DNA of 64,000 nt from DATARR01 sp044868005. Lineage in GTDB: Bacteria; Acidobacteriota; Thermoanaerobaculia; Multivoradales; UBA5704. Location: positions 52,914 through 116,913 of the forward strand of contig JBIOVX010000147.1 of the NCBI GenBank assembly GCA_044868005.1, in the 5' to 3' direction. The position numbers were made by a program, and so were the translations under genes. Of this stretch, positions 34,799 to 43,814 are shown piece by piece. Position 1 is the first letter of the stretch. Each line of letters starts with the position of its first letter. The notes beneath the pieces were generated by a model. It made no database searches and was not told the origin of the DNA. It was given only the letters and a program-made list of their open reading frames with translations.

Positions 34799-36812
34799 GG
34801 ACCCATCGGTCCCCAAGCTCGACAATCTCCGCCGTGCGGCGGAGGCCGGTCTGCGCGTCCCCGAAACCTGGTGGATGCCTGCGGACGAAGCCGAGCGACT
34901 CAATGCCGGAGCGCCGCTCAGCGGTCCGCTGATCATCCGCTCCGGCTCGCCGACGGAGGACACCCAGACCACCTCCAACGCCGGCCAGCTCCTCTCGCTC
35001 GCCGTCCGCGAGCTGGCGGCGTTCGACGAATCCCTCGCCAGAGTCGTCGCGGCACTGCCCCGCGACGATCGTGGAGCGCCGCGCGGCGCCGTTTTCGTCC
35101 AGCCTCTGATCGCGGCGGAGGAGGCGGGCGTCGCCTTCTTCGACGGCTTCTACTGGGAGCGCACCACCGCAGCCGGGGGCAACGAAGAGCTGACCTCCGG
35201 CCAGACCCGCGGCGAGGTGAGGCGCGGTCATCTGGCTCGGCAGGACCCGTGGTCGGACTGGCTCGCCGCGGTTCATAGGCCTTTCCTTAGCGACGTACCG
35301 CGCATCGACGTCGAGTTCGCCCGCGACGGCGCCGGCTGGGTCCTGCTCCAGGTGCGGCCGGCCCTCTTCCCGATCGTTCGTAACGAGACCCTCTCGCTCG
35401 CCAACCATCGCGAGATCCTCGGCGATCCGCCGAGCCCGTGGATCGCCTCCGCGCTCGTCGCGGCAGGCAGCGAGGTGCTCTCCTTCTTCACCGCGGCCGA
35501 TCCGGAGATCGCGGAGTGGGAGGAGGCCTACGCGATCGGCTTGGCCGAGCGGGCGTGGATGAACTTCTCCTTCTTCTTCCGCCTCATGGACCACTGGGGT
35601 CTGCCGCGGACGTTCCTGACGGAAGGAGTCGGCGGCGAAGGGGGAGGACCGGCGGACCGGCGGCTCCTCTTTCGAAGGTTCGTCCGCAAGTCCCCGCGCC
35701 TCGTATGGCTCCAGCTCCGGAATCTGATGACGATGGTGCGAGCCAGGCGGGAATTGAGCGAGCTCGATCGGCGGCTCGCCGCGGCCTCAGGCCTCGCGGA
35801 TCTTCATCAGATCACCACGGAAGGCCTCGCCCTTGCGCTCCGCACCAACTTCGCCATCGGGGGCGCTCTCACCGGCGTCTCGCGGGTGCGGCGCTTTCTG
35901 GGCGTCCGCGGTCAGGCGCGGGTGGTCACGAAGGAGATGATGGAAGCCTACGGCCGCCTCTCTACGGTTGAGCCCGCCACCCGAGAAGCCGCCCTCGACG
36001 AGTGGCTCGCCCGCTACGGCCATCGCGGACCGCTGGAGAGCGATCCCATCTACCCCCGCTTTGCCGAGCTGCGGGACGTGCTGCTGCAGGACTTGGCCAG
36101 CTCCAGTCAGAACGTAGGGGCGGGGCTTGTCCCCGCCCGGAAAGAGGCGGCCTCTCGCCTCTGGTTCCGCATCGACGAGATCCGCGAGAAATTCCGGGAT
36201 GAGCTGATGCGGCGCTGGCAGCGACTACGGGCCGCCATCCTCGAAGAGAGCCGCCGTCTCGTCACAACAGGCGACTTGGAGACCCCTGAGGACGTCTTCT
36301 GGCTGCGAGGCGACGACCTGCGAGGCGGTTCACTCCGGGAGGCCGCGGCGGCCGGACGCGCCCGGGTCATTCACGCTTCATCACTCAACCTGCCGCTCAC
36401 CTCCTCCCGGGAGGAAATCGAGCGCGTCGTCGCCAGGTCCGAACAGATCCAAGCCGAAGCGTCCGGCCGCCGGGTCTTCCCCGGAATCGCGCTCAGCCCC
36501 GCCGTCGTCGAAGGCCGGGCCGTCAAGGCGGATAACCTGGTCTCCCTCCTTGGCCGGTCTGGAGATCTCGGTCCGGACGCAATCCTCGTCGTCTCCGCCC
36601 TGGAGCCCTCCTGGGCGGTGGTCTTTCCGCGGGTCGGCGGTGTGGTCGCAGAGATCGGCGGCGAGCTGAGCCACGCCTCGATCCTTCTCCGCGAGGCCCA
36701 CCGGCCCGCCATCGTCAACTGCGCGGGGATCTGGCGGGCGGTGTCGACGGGGGACCGGCTGCGGTTGGATGGTGCGCGAGCGCTGGTAGAGATTGCGGCA
36801 CCGGTTCCGTAG
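34770..36812 (+). CDS. PEP-utilising protein with rifampicin phosphotransferase-like layout
   Basis: 680 residues. The N-terminal part resembles the ATP-grasp of PEP synthase: PLIIRSGSPTEDTQTTSNAG and ending GWVLLQVRPALF. The middle is helical and holds RYGHRGPLESDPIYPRF, much like the rifampicin phosphotransferase middle domain. The C-terminal swivelling domain has the phosphohistidine segment GGELSHASILLREAHRPAIV. There is no PEP-binding TIM barrel. So a dikinase or antibiotic-phosphotransferase-type reaction is likely, with unknown substrate. Residues 449-457 (VGAGLVPAR) are encoded by a palindromic insert at 36114-36138. Confidence 0.8.
   Translation: MPWRTLARFRDPSVPKLDNLRRAAEAGLRVPETWWMPADEAERLNAGAPLSGPLIIRSGSPTEDTQTTSNAGQLLSLAVRELAAFDESLARVVAALPRDDRGAPRGAVFVQPLIAAEEAGVAFFDGFYWERTTAAGGNEELTSGQTRGEVRRGHLARQDPWSDWLAAVHRPFLSDVPRIDVEFARDGAGWVLLQVRPALFPIVRNETLSLANHREILGDPPSPWIASALVAAGSEVLSFFTAADPEIAEWEEAYAIGLAERAWMNFSFFFRLMDHWGLPRTFLTEGVGGEGGGPADRRLLFRRFVRKSPRLVWLQLRNLMTMVRARRELSELDRRLAAASGLADLHQITTEGLALALRTNFAIGGALTGVSRVRRFLGVRGQARVVTKEMMEAYGRLSTVEPATREAALDEWLARYGHRGPLESDPIYPRFAELRDVLLQDLASSSQNVGAGLVPARKEAASRLWFRIDEIREKFRDELMRRWQRLRAAILEESRRLVTTGDLETPEDVFWLRGDDLRGGSLREAAAAGRARVIHASSLNLPLTSSREEIERVVARSEQIQAEASGRRVFPGIALSPAVVEGRAVKADNLVSLLGRSGDLGPDAILVVSALEPSWAVVFPRVGGVVAEIGGELSHASILLREAHRPAIVNCAGIWRAVSTGDRLRLDGARALVEIAAPVP
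36114..36138. repeat. Palindromic insert inside the PEP-utilising gene
   Basis: GGGCGGGG and CCCCGCCC form an 8-bp stem around CTTGT, with GTA before it. It reads in frame as VGAGLVPA plus R. The surrounding codons are normal for the family, so it looks like a short mobile palindrome tolerated in the coding sequence. Confidence 0.65.
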
Positions 36813-36870
36813 AGACGAGGAGTTTCCAGGCGCGCTTTTTGCTTCATTTCCAGAAGTCCCGCACGAAACC

Positions 36871-39042
36871 ATGGGCTCGCTGACCTCCATCGCCGCCAGA
36901 TTCGACCCTGACGACTCGACGTCGCCGGAGGTCGAATCCCTTTTCAACTCCCGCGAACAGAAGGCGCCTCCCGCGCTCGCCGCCTCCTGGAACGCCGACT
37001 CGACCGTGGACGCGCGGCTCCGGCTGCTCATCGAGCCGATGCCGGCGACCGTCTGGACGACGGACCGCGAGCTGCGGTTCACCTCCGGCGTGGGGGCGGG
37101 CAACACCTCCTTCGGGCTGCTGGCGAAGCCGGGCACCAGCCTCTTCGACCACTACGGCACCTGCGATCCGGAGGCCCTGCCTATCCGCGCCCACCGCCTG
37201 GCATTGGGCGGCGAGTCGGTGAGCTTCGAGCAGCCCTGGCACGACCGCACCTTCCAGACCCGCGTCGAGCCGCTGCGCGCCGAGGATGGGGAAATCACGG
37301 GCTGCATCGCCATCGCCGTCGACATCACCGATCGCCGGCAGGCCGAGGAGGACCTGCAGCGGGAAAAGGAGCGCGCCCAGGTGACCCTCGCCTCGATCGG
37401 CGACGGCGTCATCCGCACCGACGCCGAAGGGAGGATCGATTACCTGAATCCCGTCGCCGAGCGGCTGACCGGCTGGCGCGCCGCGGAGGCGATCGGCTGC
37501 ACCCTTCCCGAGGTCTTCCAGCTCGTGGACGAGATCACCCGCCAGCCGCTGGCGAGCCCCGTGGCCCGCTGCCTGGACGAGACGCGGGTGGTCGAGTCCC
37601 CCGGATACGCCCTGCTGCTGAGCAAGGACGGCCAGGAGTACGCGGTGCGCGACTCGGCGGCGCCCATCAGCGGCCGCGACGGCGCCTCGCTCGGCGCCGT
37701 GCTGGTGTTCAAGGACGTCAGCCAGCTCCGCGGCATGGAGCGCGAGATGGTCTACCTCGCCAGCCACGATGCGCTGACCGGGCTGATCAACCGCCGCGAG
37801 TTCGAGGCCCGCCTGAAACAGGCCATCCGCAACGCCCGCGTCGAGCAGCGGCAGCACGTCCTGCTCTACCTCGACCTCGACGAGTTCAAGGTCGTCAACG
37901 ACACCTCCGGGCACCTCGCCGGCGACGAGATGCTCAAGCAGGTCACCGCGCTGCTGCGCCCCCGGGTTCGGCGCAGCGACGTCCTGGCCCGGCTAGGGGG
38001 CGACGAGTTCGGCGTCCTCCTCGAGGACTGCCCGCTCGACCACGCGCGGCAGATCGCCGAAGAGATGCGGCGCACCGTGCGCGAGTTCCGCTTCTGCTGG
38101 CGGGACCAGATCTTCGAGGTCGGCGTCTCCATCGGCCTCGTGCCCGTCGACGCCGACAGCGCCGATCTCGGCGGCGTGCTCTCCGCCGCGGATGCGGCCT
38201 GCTACGTGGCCAAGGATAGCGGCCGCAACCGCGTGCATGAGTACGAGTTGGACGACACCGCGGTGACCGAGCGCCAGGGCGAGATGCAGTGGATCCACCG
38301 CATCCACCGCGCCTTCGAGGACCGCCGCTTCCGCCTCTTCTACCAGCTCATCCAGCCCCTGAAAGCGGAGACCCCGCCGGGCGAGAGGCTCTGCGAGGTC
38401 TTCCTCCGCATGCTCGACCGCAACGGCCAGATCCTCGAGCCCACCGCCTTCATCGCCGCCGCGGAGCGCTATCACCTCATCTCCTCGCTCGACCGCTGGG
38501 TATTGAAGACCGCCTTCGCAGCTCTCGCCGAGGCGCAGCGAGGCGAGGGCGAGGGCGTTCCCGTCCTCTTCGCCATCAACGTCTCCGGCCAGTCGATCGG
38601 CGAGGAGGGGTTCCTCAGCTACGTCGTCGAGCAGCTCGAGAAGAGCGGCGTGGACGCCCGGCGCGTCTGCTTCGAGATCACCGAGACCGCCGCCATCAGC
38701 AAGCTCGGCAGCGCCATGCGCTTCATCTCCGCGCTGCGCAAGAAAGGCTGCCGCTTCATCCTCGACGACTTCGGCAGCGGCCTCTCCTCCTTCGCCTACC
38801 TGCGCGACCTGCAGGTCGATTTCCTGAAGATCGACGGCGAGTTCGTGCAGAACATGATGGAGGACCGCGTCAAACGGGCCATGGTGGAGTCGATCCACCA
38901 GATCGGCCACGTCATGGGCCTGCAGACGATCGCCGAATGGGTGGAGAACCGCCAGACCCTGGAGGCGCTGAAGGAGCTCGGCGTGGACTACGCCCAGGGG
39001 TACTGGCTGTGCAGGCCACAGCCGCTGGTGCACGACGTATAG
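36871..39042 (+). CDS. PAS-PAS-GGDEF-EAL cyclic-di-GMP protein
   Basis: 723 residues. Two PAS domains (about 45-155 and 170-300) precede a diguanylate cyclase domain with the intact RLGGDEFGVLLED (GGDEF at 376-380). The phosphodiesterase domain at the end has EVFLRM where EAL is usual, INVSGQS, CFEITETAAI, DDFGSG (632-637), KIDGEFV and QTIAEWVEN, so the metal and catalytic residues are mostly kept. The protein could make or break c-di-GMP in response to a small signal sensed by PAS. No membrane segment is seen. ATG 36871 is preferred to 36793, which overlaps the upstream gene. Confidence 0.93.
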   Translation: MGSLTSIAARFDPDDSTSPEVESLFNSREQKAPPALAASWNADSTVDARLRLLIEPMPATVWTTDRELRFTSGVGAGNTSFGLLAKPGTSLFDHYGTCDPEALPIRAHRLALGGESVSFEQPWHDRTFQTRVEPLRAEDGEITGCIAIAVDITDRRQAEEDLQREKERAQVTLASIGDGVIRTDAEGRIDYLNPVAERLTGWRAAEAIGCTLPEVFQLVDEITRQPLASPVARCLDETRVVESPGYALLLSKDGQEYAVRDSAAPISGRDGASLGAVLVFKDVSQLRGMEREMVYLASHDALTGLINRREFEARLKQAIRNARVEQRQHVLLYLDLDEFKVVNDTSGHLAGDEMLKQVTALLRPRVRRSDVLARLGGDEFGVLLEDCPLDHARQIAEEMRRTVREFRFCWRDQIFEVGVSIGLVPVDADSADLGGVLSAADAACYVAKDSGRNRVHEYELDDTAVTERQGEMQWIHRIHRAFEDRRFRLFYQLIQPLKAETPPGERLCEVFLRMLDRNGQILEPTAFIAAAERYHLISSLDRWVLKTAFAALAEAQRGEGEGVPVLFAINVSGQSIGEEGFLSYVVEQLEKSGVDARRVCFEITETAAISKLGSAMRFISALRKKGCRFILDDFGSGLSSFAYLRDLQVDFLKIDGEFVQNMMEDRVKRAMVESIHQIGHVMGLQTIAEWVENRQTLEALKELGVDYAQGYWLCRPQPLVHDV

Positions 39043-39073
39043 AGTGGCGAACTCCGGACCGGCCTGCCCTCCG

Positions 39074-39250
39074 AAACCTCACCCCCTGACCCCCTCTCCA
39101 GCGAAGCTGGAGAGGGGGACGATGCCGAACCGGAAGAGAACGTAGGGCGCGCTGTGCGCGCCATGAAGCGTTGACGGCAATCCTTTTCGTCCGCGTTCCC
39201 CCCTCTCCATCTCCGATGGAGAGGGGGCCAGGGGGTGAGGTCTCGAAGGG
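39074..39250. repeat. Palindromic element of the CTCACCCCCTG family
   Basis: The left end ACCTCACCCCCTGACCCCC and the right end GGGGGCCAGGGGGTGAGGT are inverted. Each end also holds an inner hairpin (CTCTCCAGC...GCTGGAGAG and CTCTCCATC...GATGGAGAG). Size, ends and hairpins agree with elements at 61627-61784 and 63887-64000. It lies between convergent genes (the GGDEF-EAL gene and pckA). Confidence 0.8.
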
Positions 39251-39277
39251 CAGACCGGTGAATCTTCGTAGACCGCC

Positions 39278-40894
39278 CTACGCCCGCACCTTCCGCGGCC
39301 CCGCCGCCTTCACGGCCTCGTCGACGCCGCTCTCGTACTTCTCGAAATTGTCGGCGAACATCTCGGCGAGCTTGCCGGCGCGGGCGTCGTAGTCCGCCGG
39401 GTTCTGCCAGGTCTCGCGCGGGCGCAGGAGCTTGTCGGGCACGCCGTCGATCTTCGCCGGCACGGCGAGGCCGAAGATGGGGTCCGTCCAGGTGTCGACC
39501 CCTTCCAGCTCACCGGTGAGGGCGGCGGTCACCATGCGGCGGGTGAAGCCGAGCTTGATGCGCTGGCCTGTTCCGTAGGGGCCGCCCGTCCAGCCCGTGT
39601 TGAGCAGCCAGACGCGCGCCTTGTGCCGTTGCAGCTTCTCGCCCAGCATGCCGGCGTAGACGCCGGGGTGGAGCGGCAGGAACGGCGAGCCGAAACAGGT
39701 GCTGAAGGTCACCTTGGGCTCCGTGATGCCCCGCTCCGTGCCCGCCACCTTGGCGGTGTAGCCGGAGAGGAAGTGGTACATCGCCTGCTCGGGGGTGAGC
39801 CGGCTGATCGGCGGCAGCACGCCGAAGGCGTCGCAGGTGAGGAAGACGATGTTGCGCGGGTGGCCGGCCCGGCCGCCGTGGTCCACGTTGATGAGCTGGG
39901 TGAGGGGATAGCTCGAACGGGTGTTCTCGGTGAGGCTGTCGTCGTCGAGGTCGAGCTTGCGTGTCTCGGCGTCGCAGACGACGTTCTCCAGCACGGTCCC
40001 GAAGTGGCGGGTGGTGGCGTAGATCTCCGGCTCGCCCTCGCGCGACAGGCGGATGACTTTCGCATAGCAGCCGCCCTCGACGTTGAACACGCCGTCGTCG
40101 CTCCAGCCGTGCTCGTCGTCGCCGATGAGCGTGCGGTCCGGATCGGCGGAGAGCGTCGTCTTGCCCGTGCCCGAGAGGCCGAAGAAGAGGGCCACGTCGT
40201 CCCGCGTGCCGCCGTAGTTGGCGCTGCAGTGCATCGGCAGCACCCCCTGCTTCGGCAGGTAGTAGTTCATGACGCTGAAGATGCTCTTCTTGATCTCGCC
40301 GGCGTAGCGGGTGCCGCCGATCAGCACCATGCGCTTCGCCAGATCGACGAGGATGAAGGTGGACGTGCGCGTGCCGTCGCGCTGCGGCTCGGCCTGCAGA
40401 TGGGCGACGTTGAGCACCGTGAAGCTGGGCTCGAAGCCGGCGAGGACGGTCGGATCCTCCTCGCGGATGAACATGTTGCGGGCGAAGAGGTTGTGCCAGG
40501 CGTCCTCGGTGACCACCCGCACGTTGAGACGGTAGCGCGGATCGGCGCCGGCGTAGCCGTCGAAGACGAAGACGTCCCGGCCCCGCAGGTGCTCCTTGGC
40601 CCGGGCCAGCAGCGCCTCGAAGCGCTCGCGCTCGAACGGCCGGTTGACCTCGCCCCACCAGACCTCGCCGTCAATCGACGGGTCCTTCACCACGAACTTG
40701 TCGTTGGGCGAGCGTCCCGTGTGCGGCCGCGTATCAGCCACCAGGGGACCCTCGGCGGCGAGGATCGCCTCGCCGCGCGTCACCGCCATCTCCACCAGCC
40801 GCGCCGGCGGCAGGTTCCAGTACGCGGTGCCCACGTCCGCGAGGCCGAGCGTGTCCAGTCCCGAGCGGCTCACCACCGGCCCTTTATTTTCCAT
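39278..40894 (-). CDS. pckA: Phosphoenolpyruvate carboxykinase (ATP)
   Basis: 538 residues. It converts oxaloacetate and ATP to PEP, CO2 and ADP. MHCSANYGG and the ATP loop FFGLSGTGKTTLSADPDRTL (GLSGTGKTTL at about 239-248), LIGDDEHGW and FNVEGGCYAKVI are the signature motifs of the ATP-dependent type. The C-terminus has YGTGQRIKLGFTRRMV. The ATG is at 40894 and overlaps the end of the upstream M20 gene by 11 bases. It makes gluconeogenesis from organic and amino acids possible. Confidence 0.97.
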   Translation of the reverse strand: MENKGPVVSRSGLDTLGLADVGTAYWNLPPARLVEMAVTRGEAILAAEGPLVADTRPHTGRSPNDKFVVKDPSIDGEVWWGEVNRPFERERFEALLARAKEHLRGRDVFVFDGYAGADPRYRLNVRVVTEDAWHNLFARNMFIREEDPTVLAGFEPSFTVLNVAHLQAEPQRDGTRTSTFILVDLAKRMVLIGGTRYAGEIKKSIFSVMNYYLPKQGVLPMHCSANYGGTRDDVALFFGLSGTGKTTLSADPDRTLIGDDEHGWSDDGVFNVEGGCYAKVIRLSREGEPEIYATTRHFGTVLENVVCDAETRKLDLDDDSLTENTRSSYPLTQLINVDHGGRAGHPRNIVFLTCDAFGVLPPISRLTPEQAMYHFLSGYTAKVAGTERGITEPKVTFSTCFGSPFLPLHPGVYAGMLGEKLQRHKARVWLLNTGWTGGPYGTGQRIKLGFTRRMVTAALTGELEGVDTWTDPIFGLAVPAKIDGVPDKLLRPRETWQNPADYDARAGKLAEMFADNFEKYESGVDEAVKAAGPRKVRA

Positions 40895-42215
40895 GCGTCA
40901 CCTTGTTTCCGTAGGAGGAGAGGTAATCGGCGAGGAGCCGCGACATCACCCGGATGCCCACCGGCACGGCGCTGTCGTCCGCCCGGAAATTGGGCGTGTG
41001 CAGGCCGCCCGAGGTCGTGCCCGGCTTGAGCACGCCGAGCCGGTAGTAGAAGCCCGGCACCACATTGGCGAAATAGGCGAAGTCCTCGCCGCCCATCGTC
41101 GGCTCCACGATCTTGACGTTGCCGGCGCCGAGGATGCGCTCCAGCAGCGGCTGCACGGCCTGGCTGAGCGCCGGATCGTTGACCGTGGCAGGGGAGGTCC
41201 GCCGGTATTCCAGCTCGAACGTGGCGCCGTTGGCGCGCGTGATGCCGTCCAGCATCTCCCGCATGCGGCGCTCGATCTCGTCCTGCACCGCTTTGTTGTA
41301 GGTGCGCACCGTGCCTTCGAGCGTCACCTCGCCGGGGATGATGTTGAAGCGCTCGCCGCCGCGGAAGATGCCCACCGTGATGACGCTCGGCTCCAGCGGC
41401 GGCAGATAGCGCGAGCGCAGCGTCTGCAGCATCATCACCGCCTCCGAGCCGATGACGATCGGATCGATGCCCTGGTGCGGATAGGCGCCATGCGATTGCT
41501 TGCCTTTGATCTTGATGCGGAACTGGTCCACCGCGGCGTAGGTGGGTCCGGCGTTGTAGCCGATCTGGCCCACCTCCAGGTCCGGGAAGGAATGGAGGGC
41601 GAAGGCGGCCACCGGTTTATCCTTGAACACCCCCTCCTCCAGCATCAGGCTGGCGCCGCCCTTCTCCCCCGGCGGCGGCCCCTCTTCGGCGGGCTGGAAG
41701 ATGAAGAGGATGCTCCCCGGCAGGTCCTCGCGGACGGCGGCGAGCACGGAAGCCGTGCCGAGCAGCGCCGTGGTGTGGACGTCGTGCCCGCAGGCGTGGG
41801 CCACCCCGACCTCCTGGCCGAGGAAGGTATCCCGCTTCGTCGAGCGGAACGGCAGGTCCGTCTCCTCGGTCACCGGCAGGGCGTCCATGTCCGCCCGCAC
41901 GGCGATGAGCGGCCCCGGTTTGCCGCCCTTGAGGAGCGCGACGACGCCCGTCTTGGCGATGCCCGTGCGCGGCTCCAGCCCGAGGCCCTTGAGGTACTCG
42001 GCCACCAGCGCAGCCGTCTGCGCCTCGCGGTTCGAAAGCTCGGGGTTCTGATGGACCTTATGCCGCAGCTCGACGATCTGCGGTGTCACCCGCTGCACTT
42101 CCTGCTCGATCCGCGCGTCCAGACCGCCCGCCTGCTGCGCCCAGCCAGGTGAAGCCGCCGCCGCCAACGCCAGCGCAGGCAGGACGAGTAAAGCCCCTCT
42201 TCGACGAAGAAGCAT
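40884..42215 (-). CDS. Exported M20-family amidohydrolase
   Basis: 443 residues. A signal peptide (RRRGALLVLPALALAAAASP, cleavage near WAQQA) sends it to the periplasm. The M20D (amidohydrolase/HipO-like) pattern is clear: IAVRADMDALPV, VAHACGHDVHTTALLG, FIFQPAEEG, ALHSFPDLEVGQIG, GKQSHGAYPHQGIDPI and EPTMGGEDFAYF. The start ATG 42215 is chosen for GGAGGATTAGG just upstream. It would hydrolyse N-acyl amino acids or related amides. Confidence 0.92.
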   Translation of the reverse strand: MLLRRRGALLVLPALALAAAASPGWAQQAGGLDARIEQEVQRVTPQIVELRHKVHQNPELSNREAQTAALVAEYLKGLGLEPRTGIAKTGVVALLKGGKPGPLIAVRADMDALPVTEETDLPFRSTKRDTFLGQEVGVAHACGHDVHTTALLGTASVLAAVREDLPGSILFIFQPAEEGPPPGEKGGASLMLEEGVFKDKPVAAFALHSFPDLEVGQIGYNAGPTYAAVDQFRIKIKGKQSHGAYPHQGIDPIVIGSEAVMMLQTLRSRYLPPLEPSVITVGIFRGGERFNIIPGEVTLEGTVRTYNKAVQDEIERRMREMLDGITRANGATFELEYRRTSPATVNDPALSQAVQPLLERILGAGNVKIVEPTMGGEDFAYFANVVPGFYYRLGVLKPGTTSGGLHTPNFRADDSAVPVGIRVMSRLLADYLSSYGNKVTHGK

Positions 42216-42396
42216 CCTAATCCTCCAGAAAAGCAAGGCTACCGCGGCCCCGGCAGGGGTGCGATCGCGAAAACCCGCCGAGTCTATACCCAGAGCCTGG
42301 CTCGTCCCAAGCCCCTCAGCCGCCTTGGTGCGTCAGGTAAGCAGGCGCGCAAGGCCGCAAGGGTCGGGGAAGGTCACGTTCCATGGATGGAGAATC

Positions 42397-42560
42397 CGAA
42401 GAGGGACATCAGGTCCTCCGTTTCCGGATGCATCTCAAACACACCGTCCTCTCGCAATCGGAGGGAGACCTGATGCCCGCTCTCCAGACCGAGGGCATCG
42501 CGTACTTCCTTCGGGATCTGATCTGGCCTTTGCTGGTGACTGTCGCCGTGGGCAATCTAC
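42397..42560 (-). pseudogene. Decayed vapB/AbrB-type antitoxin gene
   Basis: The segment is a close copy of the vapB gene at 45620-45859. The start codon is lost, and one base is missing in the codons for GQITIPKE (ATCAGATCCCG in place of ATCACGATCCCG), which shifts the frame. No toxin gene lies beside it. The region around it, 42237-42586, has no other feature. Confidence 0.82.
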
Positions 42561-42586
42561 TCGCCGGGGGCGAACTTCATGCCCGC

Positions 42587-43573
42587 TTAGCCCAAACCCA
42601 TCTCCCCGATGGACTGCGCCGTCACGACCTTCTGCGCGAGCTTCTCCAGCTCCGCCATAGCGGAGATCCGCTCAACTTGGCTTCGAACTTTCTGGGGCAG
42701 GCGGCCGAAGCGCAGGGTCATCTGCTGGAGGAGCACTTTCCGGAGGCTCTGGATCTGACCCTCCTGCCGTCCTTCCTGGCGGGCCATCTCAAAATACTCG
42801 TCAAGAACGTCTTCCAACATCGGAGCCTCCTCGGGGCCGATTCCCTCGGGAATTATAGCGTCTGGAAATCTCCTGCGAACCACGAAAGAGAACCAGGTGT
42901 AAACGGTTCGCCGCACGTCAAGGTTTCCGGGCGGAAGGAGAGCATCGAGCGTCTGCGATTGGGCGGACAGCGCTTCGGCGTTCTGAGCCGTTTCGATCCG
43001 GAACAGGGCTGCGGTTGGATTCTCCTCCAGTTCGGGACGATTCAGGTCCAGGCGGCGCTCGTCGAGGAGACGGTAGGTCAGCCTGGGCAGGTGCCGCCTC
43101 AGCGGTGCGGGTACGGGTACGAAGAGGCTCTCCAGGCGAAGGGGCGCGCGCCAGCGGCGCTCGCCGTTGTAGAGGACCAGCGGCAAAATGGCGGGAAGCC
43201 GGTCTTCGGGCTTCAGCTTTTCCTTGCGGATGATCTCCTCGAGCAGCAGGCCGATGTAGGTCAGCAGCCGCACCGCCATGAAGCGGTCGGAAGTGGACTG
43301 GAATTCCAGCAGCAGGTAGAGGTAGATCCAGCCTTCTCCCTCGCCCCGCAGCCGCAGGCGCCAGATGACGTCGCTGTGACGCTCGCGCAGGTCGGCGGAG
43401 ACGAAGCTGTTGCCGACCCTCTCGAGCGTCGTGAAGTCGAGTTGGCCGGTCCAATCCTCCGGCAGGAATCCGCGGAGCAGCTCCTCCAGCAGGGTGGGGT
43501 CGGAGAAGAGAAGTTTGTAGCCGCGGTCGTGCTCGGAGGTCGTGCTTCGGCGTCGGCGATGGAGGTTTCCCAT
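42587..43573 (-). CDS. Rpn-family putative transposase/nuclease
   Basis: 328 residues. The N-terminus HDRGYKLLFSDPTLLEELLR is the usual Rpn opening. RHSDVIWRLRLRG and IYLYLLLEFQSTSDRFMAVR hold the acidic and ExQ residues of a PD-(D/E)XK core. A long helical C-terminus (RQEGRQEGQIQSLRKVLLQQ, RFGRLPQKVRSQVERISAM) resembles DUF4351-like tails. It is related to 483-1379 in layout. The 240 bases between its start and the next divergent gene hold no clear feature. Confidence 0.8.
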   Translation of the reverse strand: MGNLHRRRRSTTSEHDRGYKLLFSDPTLLEELLRGFLPEDWTGQLDFTTLERVGNSFVSADLRERHSDVIWRLRLRGEGEGWIYLYLLLEFQSTSDRFMAVRLLTYIGLLLEEIIRKEKLKPEDRLPAILPLVLYNGERRWRAPLRLESLFVPVPAPLRRHLPRLTYRLLDERRLDLNRPELEENPTAALFRIETAQNAEALSAQSQTLDALLPPGNLDVRRTVYTWFSFVVRRRFPDAIIPEGIGPEEAPMLEDVLDEYFEMARQEGRQEGQIQSLRKVLLQQMTLRFGRLPQKVRSQVERISAMAELEKLAQKVVTAQSIGEMGLG

Positions 43574-43814
43574 ACCCTATAAAGTCGGAAAAACGGCCTC
43601 GAATCTTGCAAACGCAAGCTGGACGCGGGTTTGTGAAGAGGTTTCGGGCTTATTTCTGTTGTTCTAGAAGGATGGGGCGGGCGGAGCCTTGCTGTGAACC
43701 GCGCCGAATCTTCGGCTCGTCGAGGCGTACTATGTATCCTCCACCATGCACCGGACGGACAACGCACTTTCACGCGCTGTCCACCGGGGATCCCTGGATG
43801 AAGACCGCTCTGTC

